In this document: in pieces, positions 1 to 10,720 of the stretch
Position numbering within the stretch: position 1 is the stretch's first letter
Layout of the letters: the number at the start of each line of letters is the position of its first letter
DNA from: Acanthosepion lycidas
Lineage: Eukaryota > Mollusca > Cephalopoda > Sepiida > Sepiidae
Direction: 5' to 3'
NCBI GenBank assembly: GCA_963932145.1
Contig: CAWVQA010000108.1
Span: 178,746-242,745, forward strand
DNA length: 64,000 nucleotides
Program-made: the position numbers and the translations under genes
The notes under the pieces: generated by a model
Told to the model about the DNA's origin: nothing
The model's input: the letters and a program-made list of their open reading frames with translations, nothing else
Databases searched by the model: none

Positions 1-207
1 CAATAACTGTTTGAAAACATTAGAAAAACAATGAAATTATTGAAAATCGATGTGAAATCAATCAAAACTTATTGATTTTAACTAGTTTCAGAAGTTTTCA
101 CAAAGTTTTATTTAAGATTTTATGTTTCCCACAACTTTTAATTACATAGCGATTTACATGCAAAATCTAGCTTTTTTCACTACTTTTTAACGCTAGTTTG
201 TAAATAT
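1..207 (+). repeat. Reference monomer for the satellite (207 bp)
   Basis: First complete copy, used here as the coordinate frame. Landmarks: GAAAACATTAG from 13, ATCGAT at 46-51, inverted repeat AAATCAAT 55-62 and ATTGATTT 71-78, ACTAGT at 81-86, CACAAAG from 99, ACATGCAAAATC from 156, CTAGC 167-171, T-tracts 172-177 and 184-188, AACGCTAG from 189. Composition is 50 G or C in 207. There are three CpG sites (48, 150, 191). The main variable sites across the array are position 9-12, 52-53, 93-99, 109, 126-129, 142-150, 171-180 and 188-200. This particular copy carries the regional TTTCCC variant at 125-130. I do not recognise the family. Confidence 0.95.
55..78. repeat. 8-bp inverted repeat inside every monomer (first copy shown)
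   Basis: AAATCAAT at 55-62 and ATTGATTT at 71-78 are exact reverse complements separated by an 8-base spacer, CAAAACTT. The same arms recur in almost every monomer; the arm changes I noticed are rare, for example AAATAAAT near 12655, 16385 and 18045, and ATTCATTT near 55457, 57945, 61059 and 63545. The arrangement could form a small hairpin in single strands or be a site for a dimeric protein. Neither role can be shown from sequence. Confidence 0.8.
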
Positions 208-2320
208 CAATAACTGTTTGAAAACATTAGAAAAACAATGAAATTATTGAAAATCGATGTGAAATCAATCAAAACTTATTGATTTTAACTAGTTTCAGAA
301 GTTTTCACAAAGTTTTATTTAAGATTTTATGTTTTACACAACTTTTAATTACATAGCGATTTACATGCAAAATCTAGCTTTTTTCACTACTTTTTCAACT
401 CTAGTTTGTAAATATCAATAACTGTTAGAAAACATTAGAAAAACAATGAAATTATTGAAAATCGATATGAAATCAATCAAAACTTATTGATTTTAACTAG
501 TTTCAGAAGTTTTCACAAAGTTATATTTAAGATTTTATGTTTTACACAACTTTTAATTACATAGCGATTTACATGCAAAATCTAGCTTTTTTCACTACTT
601 TTTAATGCTAGTTTGTAAATATCAATAACTGTTTGAAAACATTAGAAAAACAATGAAATTATTGAAAATCGATGTGAAATCAATCAAAACTTATTGATTT
701 TAACTAGTTTCAGAAGTTTTCACAAAGTTTTATTTAAGATTTTATGTTTTACACAACTTTTAATTACATAGCGATTTACATGCAAAATCTAGCTGTTTTG
801 ACTACTTTTTAACGCTAGTTTGTAAATATCAATAACTGTTTGAAAACATTAGAAAAACAATGAAATTATTGAAAATCGATATGAAATCAATCAAAACTTA
901 TTGATTTTAACTAGTTTCAGAAATTTTGACAAAGTTATATTTAAGATTTTATGTTTTACACAACTTTTAATTACATAGCGATTTACATGCAAAATCTAGC
1001 TTTTTTCACTACTTTTTCAACGCTAATTGTAAATATCAATAACTCTTTGAAAACATTAGAAAAACAATGAAATTATTGAAAATCGATATGAAATCAATCA
1101 AAACTTATTGATTTTAACTAGTTTCAGAAGTTTTGACAAAGTTATATTTAAGATTTTATGTTTTACACAACTTTTAATTACATAGCGATTTACATGCAAA
1201 ATCTACCTGTTTTGACTACTTTTTAACGCTAGTTTGTAAATATCAATAACTGTTTGAAAACATTAGAAAAACAATGAAATTATTGAAAATCGATGTGAAA
1301 TCAATCAAAACTTATTGATTTTAACTAGTTTCAGAAGTTTTCACAAAGTTTTATTTAAGATTTTATGTTTTACACAACTTTTAATTACATAGCGATTTAC
1401 ATGCAAAATCTAGCTTTTTTCACTACTTTTTAACGCTAGTTTGTAAATATCAATAACTGTTTGAAAACATTAGAAAAACAATGAAATTATTGAAAATCGA
1501 TGTGAAATCAATCAAAACTTATTGATTTTAACTAGTTTCAGAAGTTTTGACAAAGTTATATTTAAGATTTTATGTTTTACACAACTTTTAATTACATAGC
1601 GATTTACATGCAAAATCTAGCTTTTTTCACTACTTTTTCAACGCTAGATTGTAAATATCAATAACTCTTTGAAAACATTAGAAAAACAATGAAATTATTG
1701 AAAATCGATATGAAATCAATCAAAACTTATTGATTTTAACTAGTTTCAGAAGTTTTCACAAAGTTTTATTTAAGATTTTATGTTTTACACAACTTTTAAT
1801 TACATAGCGATTTACATGCAAAATCTAGCTTTTTTCACTACTTTTTCAACTCTAGTTTGTAAATATCAATAACTGTTAGAAAACATTAGAAAAACAATGA
1901 AATTATTGAAAATCGATATGAAATCAATCAAAACTTATTGATTTTAACTAGTTTCAGAAGTTTTCACAAAGTTATATTTAAGATTTTATGTTTTACACAA
2001 CTTTTAATTACATAGCGATTTACATGCAAAATCTAGCTTTTTTCACTACTTTTTAACGCTAGTTTGTAAATATCAATAACTGTTTGAAAACATTAGAAAA
2101 ACAATGAAATTATTGAAAATCGATGAGAAATCAATCAAAACTTATTGATTTTAACTAGTTTCAGAAGTTTTCACAAAGTTTTATTTAAGATTTTATGTTT
2201 TACACAACTTTTAATTACATAGCGATTTACATGCAAAATCTAGCTGTTTTGACTACTTTTTAACGCTAGTTTGTAAATATCAATAACTGTTTGAAAACAT
2301 TAGAAAAACAATGAAATTAT
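207..2320 (+). repeat. Partial 1451-bp (7-monomer) duplication, leftmost pair
   Basis: The rare GTTAGAAAAC variant occurs at 424 and again at 1875, and the linked AGCTGTTTTG variant at 791 and 2242; both offsets are exactly 1451 bp. Correspondence is lost after about 870 and 2320, where one copy reads GAAATTTTGAC and the other GAAGTTTTCAC. The same seven-monomer spacing recurs in a fresher pair at 4.3-7.2 kb. Confidence 0.75.
1614..1650. repeat. 8-bp inverted repeat specific to the 208 bp monomer type (example)
   Basis: In 208 bp copies that read GCTAGATTG, AATCTAGC (1614-1621) and GCTAGATT (1643-1650) are perfect reverse complements with a 21-base T-rich spacer. In the 207 bp type, which reads GCTAGTTTG, only the inner CTAGC/GCTAG pairs. 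The GCTAGATT change mostly occurs together with the extra C in TTTTTCAACG and often with CTCTTTG just downstream, so it marks a monomer subtype. Confidence 0.75.
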
Positions 2321-2829
2321 TGAAAATCGATATGAAATCAATCAAAACTTATTGATTTTAACTAGTTTCAGAAGTTTTCACAAAGTTTTATTTAAGATTT
2401 TATGTTTTACACAACTTTTAATTACATAGCGATTTACATGCAAAATCTAGCTTTTTTCACTACTTTTTAACGCTAGTTTGTAAATATCAATAACTGTTTG
2501 AAAACATTAGAAAAACAATGAAATTATTGAAAATCGATGTGAAATCAATCAAAACTTATTGATTTTAACTAGTTTCAGAAGTTTTCACAAAGTTTTATTT
2601 AAGATTTTATGTTTTACACAACTTTTAATTACATAGCGATTTACATGCAAAATCTAGCTGTTTTGACTACTTTTTAACGCTAGTTTGTAAATATCAATAA
2701 CTGTTTGAAAACATTAGAAAAACAATGAAATTATTGAAAATCGATATGAAATCAATCAAAACTTATTGATTTTAACTAGTTTCAGAAGTTTTGACAAAGT
2801 TATATTTAAGATTTTATGTTTTACACAAC

Positions 2830-3960
2830 TTTTATTTACATAGCGATTTACATGCAAAATCTAGCTTTTTTCACGACTTTTTCAACGCTAGATTGTAAAT
2901 ATCAATAACTCTTTGAAAACATTAGAAAAACAATGAAATTATTGAAAATCGATATGAAATCAATCAAAACTTATTGATTTTAACTAGTTTCAGAAGTTTT
3001 CACAAAGTTTTATTTAAGATTTTATGTTTTACACAACTTTTAATTACATAGCGATTTACATGCAAAATCTAGCTTTTTTCACTACTTTTTCAACGCTAGT
3101 TTGTAAATATCAATAACTGTTTGAAAACATTAGAAAAACAATGAAATTATTGAAAATCGATATGAAATCAATCAAAACTTATTGATTTTAACTAGTTTCA
3201 GAAGTTTTGACAAAGTTATATTTAAGATTTTATGTTTTACACAACTTTTAATTACATAGCGATTTACATGCAAAATCTAGCTTTTTTGACTACTTTTTAA
3301 CGCTAGTTTGTAAATATCAATAACTGTTTGAAAACATTAGAAAAACAATGAAATTATTGAAAATCGATGTGAAATCAATCAAAACTTATTGATTTTAACT
3401 AGTTTCAGAATTTTTCACAAAGTTTTATTTAAGATTTTATGTTTTACACAACTTTTAATTACATAGCGATTTACATGCAAAATCTAGCTGTTTTGACTAC
3501 TTTTTAACGCTAGTTTGTAAATATCAATAACTGTTTGAAAACATTAGAAAAACAATGAAATTATTGAAAATCGATATGAAATCAATCAAAACTTATTGAT
3601 TTTAACTAGTTTCAGAAGTTTTGACAAAGTTATATTTAAGATTTTATGTTTTACACAACTTTTAATTACATAACGATTTACATGCAAAATCTAGCTGTTT
3701 TGACTACTTTTTAACGCTAGTTTGTAAATATCAATAACTGTTTGAAAACATTAGAAAAACAATGAAATTATTGAAAATCGATATGAAATCAATCAAAACT
3801 TATTGATTTTAACTAGTTTCAGAAGTTTTGACAAAGTTATATTTAAGATTTTATGTTTTACACAACTTTTAATTACATAGCGATTTACATGCAAAATCTA
3901 GCTTTTTTCACTACTTTTTAACGCTAGTTTGTAAATATCAATAACTGTTTGAAAACATTA
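2830..3960 (+). repeat. Recurring higher-order module (first instance)
   Basis: An ordered run of monomer variants recurs across the window: CTTTTATTTACAT with CACGAC, then a CTCTTTG monomer, then CAACGCTAGTTTG, then TTTTTTGACTAC with GAATTTTTCAC, then AGCTGTTTTG with CATAACGA. Here CTTTTATTTACAT is at about 2829, GAATTTTTCAC at 3408 and CATAACGA near 3670. The same order appears from about 11070, 14387, 37683 and 57800, and begins again at 63401. Downstream, most instances (not this one) continue with TAGTCTTTTTCACGAC. Confidence 0.82.
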
Positions 3961-4332
3961 GAAAAACAATGAAATTATTGAAAATCGATGTGAAATCAAT
4001 CAAAACTTATTGATTTTAACTAGTTTCAGAAGTTTTCACAAAGTTTTATTTAAGATTTTATGTTTTACACAACTTTTAATTACATAGCGATTTACATGCA
4101 AAATCTAGCTGTTTTGACTACTTTTTAACGCTAGTTTGTAAATATCAATAACTGTTTGAAAACATTAGAAAAACAATGAAATTATTGAAAATCGATATGA
4201 AATCAATCAAAACTTATTGATTTTAACTAGTTTCAGAAATTTTGACAAAGTTATATTTAAGATTTTATGTTTTACACAACTTTTAATTACATAGCGATTT
4301 ACATGCAAAATCTAGCTTTTTTCACTACTTTT

Positions 4333-7234
4333 TCAACGCTAATTGTAAATATCAATAACTCTTTGAAAACATTAGAAAAACAATGAAATTATTGAAAATC
4401 GATATGAAATCAATCAAAACTTATTGATTTTAACTAGTTTCAGAAGTTTTGACAAAGTTATATTTAAGATTTTATGTTTTACACAACTTTTAATTACATA
4501 GCGATTTACATGCAAAATCTACCTGTTTTGACTACTTTTTAACGCTAGTTTGTAAATATCAATAACTGTTTGAAAACATTAGAAAAACAATGAAATTATT
4601 GAAAATCGATGTGAAATCAATCAAAACTTATTGATTTTAACTAGTTTCAGAAGTTTTCACAAAGTTTTATTTAAGATTTTATGTTTCCCACAACTTTTAA
4701 TTACATAGCGATTTACATGCAAAATCTAGCTTTTTTTACTACTTTTTAACGCTAGTTTGTAAATATCAATAACTGTTTGAAAACATTAGAAAAACAATGA
4801 AATTATTGAAAATCGATGTGAAATCAATCAAAACTTATTGATTTTAACTAGTTTCAGAAGTTTTCACAAAGTTTTATTTAAGATTTTATGTTTTACACAA
4901 CTTTAAATTACATAGCGATTTACATGCAAAATCTAGCTTTTTTCAGTACTTTTTAACGCTAGTTTGTAAATATCAATAACTGTTTGAAAACATTAGAAAA
5001 ACAATGAAATTATTGAAAATCGATGTGAAATCAATCAAAACTTATTGATTTTAACTAGTTTCAGAAGTTTTCACAAAGTTTTATTTAAGATTTTATGTTT
5101 TACACAACTTTTAATTACATAGCGATTTACATGCAAAATCTAGCTTTTTTCACTACTTTTTAACGCTAGTTTGTAAATATCAATAACTGTTTGAAAACAT
5201 TAGAAAAACAATGAAATTATTGAAAATCGATGTGAAATCAATCAAAACTTATTGATTTTAACTAGTTTCAGAAGTTTTGACAAAGTTATATTTAAGATTT
5301 TATGTTTTACACAACTTTTAATTACATAGCGATTTACATGCAAAATCTAGCTTTTTTCACTACTTTTTCAACGCTAGATTGTAAATATCAATAACTCTTT
5401 GAAAACATTAGAAAAACAATGAAATTATTGAAAATCGATATGAAATCAATCAAAACTTATTGATTTTAACTAGTTTCAGAAGTTTTCACAAAGTTTTATT
5501 TAAGATTTTATGTTTTACACAACTTTTAATTACATAGCGATTTACATGCAAAATCTAGCTTTTTTCACTACTTTTTCAACTCTAGTTTGTAAATATCAAT
5601 AACTGTTAGAAAACATTAGAAAAACAATGAAATTATTGAAAATCGATATGAAATCAATCAAAACTTATTGATTTTAACTAGTTTCAGAAGTTTTCACAAA
5701 GTTATATTTAAGATTTTATGTTTTACACAACTTTTAATTACATAGCGATTTACATGCAAAATCTAGCTTTTTTCACTACTTTTTCAACGCTAATTGTAAA
5801 TATCAATAACTCTTTGAAAACATTAGAAAAACAATGAAATTATTGAAAATCGATATGAAATCAATCAAAACTTATTGATTTTAACTAGTTTCAGAAGTTT
5901 TGACAAAGTTATATTTAAGATTTTATGTTTTACACAACTTTTAATTACATAGCGATTTACATGCAAAATCTACCTGTTTTGACTACTTTTTAACGCTAGT
6001 TTGTAAATATCAATAACTGTTTGAAAACATTAGAAAAACAATGAAATTATTGAAAATCGATGTGAAATCAATCAAAACTTATTGATTTTAACTAGTTTCA
6101 GAAGTTTTCACAAAGTTTTATTTAAGATTTTATGTTTCCCACAACTTTTAATTACATAGCGATTTACATGCAAAATCTAGCTTTTTTTACTACTTTTTAA
6201 CGCTAGTTTGTAAATATCAATAACTGTTTGAAAACATTAGAAAAACAATGAAATTATTGAAAATCGATGTGAAATCAATCAAAACTTATTGATTTTAACT
6301 AGTTTCAGAAGTTTTCACAAAGTTTTATTTAAGATTTTATGTTTTACACAACTTTAAATTACATAGCGATTTACATGCAAAATCTAGCTTTTTTCAGTAC
6401 TTTTTAACGCTAGTTTGTAAATATCAATAACTGTTTGAAAACATTAGAAAAACAATGAAATTATTGAAAATCGATGTGAAATCAATCAAAACTTATTGAT
6501 TTTAACTAGTTTCAGAAGTTTTCACAAAGTTTTATTTAAGATTTTATGTTTTACACAACTTTTAATTACATAGCGATTTACATGCAAAATCTAGCTTTTT
6601 TCACTACTTTTTAACGCTAGTTTGTAAATATCAATAACTGTTTGAAAACATTAGAAAAACAATGAAATTATTGAAAATCGATGTGAAATCAATCAAAACT
6701 TATTGATTTTAACTAGTTTCAGAAGTTTTGACAAAGTTATATTTAAGATTTTATGTTTTACACAACTTTTAATTACATAGCGATTTACATGCAAAATCTA
6801 GCTTTTTTCACTACTTTTTCAACGCTAGATTGTAAATATCAATAACTCTTTGAAAACATTAGAAAAACAATGAAATTATTGAAAATCGATATGAAATCAA
6901 TCAAAACTTATTGATTTTAACTAGTTTCAGAAGTTTTCACAAAGTTTTATTTAAGATTTTATGTTTTACACAACTTTTAATTACATAGCGATTTACATGC
7001 AAAATCTAGCTTTTTTCACTACTTTTTCAACTCTAGTTTGTAAATATCAATAACTGTTAGAAAACATTAGAAAAACAATGAAATTATTGAAAATCGATAT
7101 GAAATCAATCAAAACTTATTGATTTTAACTAGTTTCAGAAGTTTTCACAAAGTTATATTTAAGATTTTATGTTTTACACAACTTTTAATTACATAGCGAT
7201 TTACATGCAAAATCTAGCTTTTTTCACTACTTTT
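4333..7234 (+). repeat. Tandem 1451-bp higher-order unit, two copies (7 monomers each)
   Basis: Copy one spans about 4333-5783 and copy two about 5784-7234. Matching rare markers are all 1451 bp apart: CTAATTG at 4341 and 5792, ACCTG at 4521 and 5972, TTTCCC at 4687 and 6138, GTTAG at 5605 and 7056. Copy two ends where TTTTTCAACG in the next unit becomes TTTTTAACG. I saw no differences between the copies, so this looks like one of the younger duplications. Edges are accurate to some tens of bases. Confidence 0.88.
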
Positions 7235-10200
7235 TAACGCTAGTTTGTAAATATCAATAACTGTTTGAAAACATTAGAAAAACAATGAAATTATTGAAAA
7301 TCGATATGAAATCAATCAAAACTTATTGATTTTAACTAGTTTCAGAAGTTTTGACAAAGTTATATTTAAGATTTTATGTTTTACACAACTTTTAATTACA
7401 TAGCGATTTACATGCAAAATCTAGCTTTTTTGACTACTTTTTAACGCTAGTTTGTAAATATCAATAACTGTTTGAAAACATTAGAAAAACAATGAAATTA
7501 TTGAAAATCGATGTGAAATCAATCAAAACTTATTGATTTTAACTAGTTTCAGAAGTTTTCACAAAGTTTTATTTAAGATTTTATGTTTTACACAACTTTT
7601 AATTACATAGCGATTTACATGCAAAATCTAGCTGTTTTGACTACTTTTTAACGCTAGTTTGTAAATATCAATAACTGTTTGAAAACATTAGAAAAACAAT
7701 GAAATTATTGAAAATCGATATGAAATCAATCAAAACTTATTGATTTTAACTAGTTTCAGAAGTTTTGACAAAGTTATATTTAAGATTTTATGTTTTACAC
7801 AACTTTTAATTACATAACGATTTACATGCAAAATCTAGCTGTTTTGACTACTTTTTAACGCTAGTTTGTAAATATCAATAACTGTTTGAAAACATTAGAA
7901 AAACAATGAAATTATTGAAAATCGATATGAAATCAATCAAAACTAATTGATTTTAACTAGTTTCAGAAGTTTTGACAAAGTTATATTTAAGATTTTATGT
8001 TTTACACAACTTTTAATTACATAGCGATTTACATGGAAAATCTAGTCTTTTTCACGACTTTTTCAACGCTAGATTGTAAATATCAATAACTCTTTGAAAA
8101 CATTAGAAAAACAATGAAATTATTGAAAATCGATGTGAAATCAATCAAAACTTATTGATTTTAACTAGTTTCAGAAGTTTTCACAAAGTTTTATTTAAGA
8201 TTTTATGTTTTACACAACTTTTAATTACATAGCGATTTACATGCAAAATCTAGCTGTTTTGACTACTTTTTAACGCTAGTTTGTAAATATCAATAACTGT
8301 TTGAAAACATTAGAAAAACAATGAAATTATTGAAAATCGATATGAAATCAATCAAAACTTATTGATTTTAACTAGTTTCAGAAGTTTTGACAAAGTTATA
8401 TTTAAGATTTTATGTTTTACACAACTTTTAATTACATAGCGATTTACATGCATAATCTAGCTTTTTTCACTACTTTTTCAACACTAGATTGTAAATATCA
8501 ATAACTGTTTGAAAACATTAGAAAAACAATGAAATTATTGAAAATCGATATGAAATCAATCAAAACTTATTGATTTTAACTAGTTTCAGAAGTTTTCACA
8601 AAGTTTTATTTAAGATTTTATGTTTTACACAACTTTTAATTACATAGCGATTTACATGCAAAATCTAGCTTTTTTCACTACTTTTTCAACGCTAGTTTGT
8701 AAATATCAATAACTGTTTGAAAACATTAGAAAAACAATGAAATTATTGAAAATCGATATGAAATCAATCAAAACTTATTGATTTTAACTAGTTTCAGAAG
8801 TTTTGACAAAGTTATATTTAAGATTTTATGTTTTACACAACTTTTAATTACATAGCGATTTACATGCAAAATCTAGCTTTTTTAACTACTTTTTAACGCT
8901 AGTTTGTAAATATCAATAACTGTTTGAAAACATTAGAAAAACAATGAAATTATTGAAAATCGATGTGAAATCAATCAAAACTTATTGATTTTAACTAGTT
9001 TCAGAAGTTTTCACAAAGTTTTATTTAAGATTTTTTGTTTTACACAACTTTTAATTACATAGCGATTTACATGCAAAATCTAGCTTTTTTCACTACTTTT
9101 TAACGCTAGTTTGTAAATATCAATAACTGTTTGAAAACATTAGAAAAACAATGAAATTATTGAAAATCGATATGAAATCAATCAAAACTTATTGATTTTA
9201 ACTAGTTTCAGAAATTTTGACAAAGTTATATTTAAGATTTTATGTTTTACACAACTTTTAATTACATAGCGATTTACATGCAAAATCTAGCTTTTTTCAC
9301 TACTTTTTAACGCTAGTTTGTAAATATCAATAACTGTTTGAAAACATTAGAAAAACAATGAAATTATTGAAAATCGATGTGAAATCAATCAAAACTTATT
9401 GATTTTAACTAGTTTCAGAAGTTTTCACAAAGTTTTATTTAAGATTTTATGTTTTACACAACTTTTAATTACATAGCGATTTACATGCAAAATCTAGCTG
9501 TTTTGACTACTTTTTAACGCTAGTTTGTAAATATCAATAACTGTTTGAAAACATTAGAAAAACAATGAAATTATTGAAAATCGATATGAAATCAATCAAA
9601 ACTTATTGATTTTAACTAGTTTCAGAAATTTTGACAAAGTTATATTTAAGATTTTATGTTTTACACAACTTTTAATTACATAGCGATTTAAATGCAAAAT
9701 CTAGCTTTTTTCACTACTTTTTCAACGCTAATTGTAAATATCAATAACTCTTTGAAAACATTAGAAAAACAATGAAATTATTGAAAATCGATATGAAATC
9801 AATCAAAACTTATTGATTTTAACTAGTTTCAGAAGTTTTGACAAAGTTATATTTAAGATTTTATGTTTTACACAACTTTTAATTACATAGCGATTTACAT
9901 GCAAAATCTACCTGTTTTGACTACTTTTTAACGCTAGTTTGTAAATATCAATAACTGTTTGAAAACATTAGAAAAACAATGAAATTATTGAAAATCGATG
10001 TGAAATCAATCAAAACTTATTGATTTTAACTAGTTTCAGAAGTTTTCACAAAGTTTTATTTAAGATTTTATGTTTCCCACAACTTTTAATTACAAAGCGA
10101 TTTACATGCAAAATCTAGCTTTTTTCACTACTTTTTAACGCTAGTTTGTAAATATCAATAACTGTTTGAAAACATTAGAAAAACAATGAAATTATTGAAA

Positions 10201-10704
10201 ATCGATGTGAAATCAATCAAAACTTATTGATTTTAACTAGTTTCAGAAGTTTTCACAAAGTTTTATTTAAGATTTTATGTTTTACACAACTTTAAATTAC
10301 ATAGCGATTTACATGCAAAATCTAGCTTTTTTCAGTACTTTTTAACGCTAGTTTGTAAATATCAATAACTGTTTGAAAACATTAGAAAAACAATGAAATT
10401 ATTGAAAATCGATGTGAAATCAATCAAAACTTATTGATTTTAACTAGTTTCAGAAGTTTTCACAAAGTTTTATTTAAGATTTTATGTTTTACACAACTTT
10501 TAATTACATAGCGATTTACATGCAAAATCTAGCTTTTTTCACTACTTTTTAACGCTAGTTTGTAAATATCAATAACTGTTTGAAAACATTAGAAAAACAA
10601 TGAAATTATTGAAAATCGATGTGAAATCAATCAAAACTTATTGATTTTAACTAGTTTCAGAAGTTTTGACAAAGTTATATTTAAGATTTTATGTTTTACA
10701 CAAC

Positions 10705-10720
10705 TTTTAATTAACGCTAG
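10705..10720 (+). other. 45-bp deletion giving a 162 bp monomer
   Basis: Phase marks at 10570 and 10732 are only 162 bp apart, 45 bp short of normal. The text runs from TTTTAATT straight into AACGCTAG, skipping the segment from ACATAGCG through the T-tracts (monomer positions about 144-188). The following TTTGAAAATATC variant is shared with an intact copy at 14032-14046, so this break is also the left edge of the 3315 bp duplication described separately. Confidence 0.95.

Noticed and set aside
150..166. POU/octamer-like ATGCAAAA site as a promoter element
   Set aside because: The match to the octamer ATGCAAAT is one base off, and AT-rich DNA gives such matches by chance. No transcript evidence can be seen.
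1..207. CENP-B box in the monomer
   Set aside because: The CENP-B box needs a TTCG core followed by an A and a CGGG. The monomer has no CGGG and no matching arrangement on either strand.
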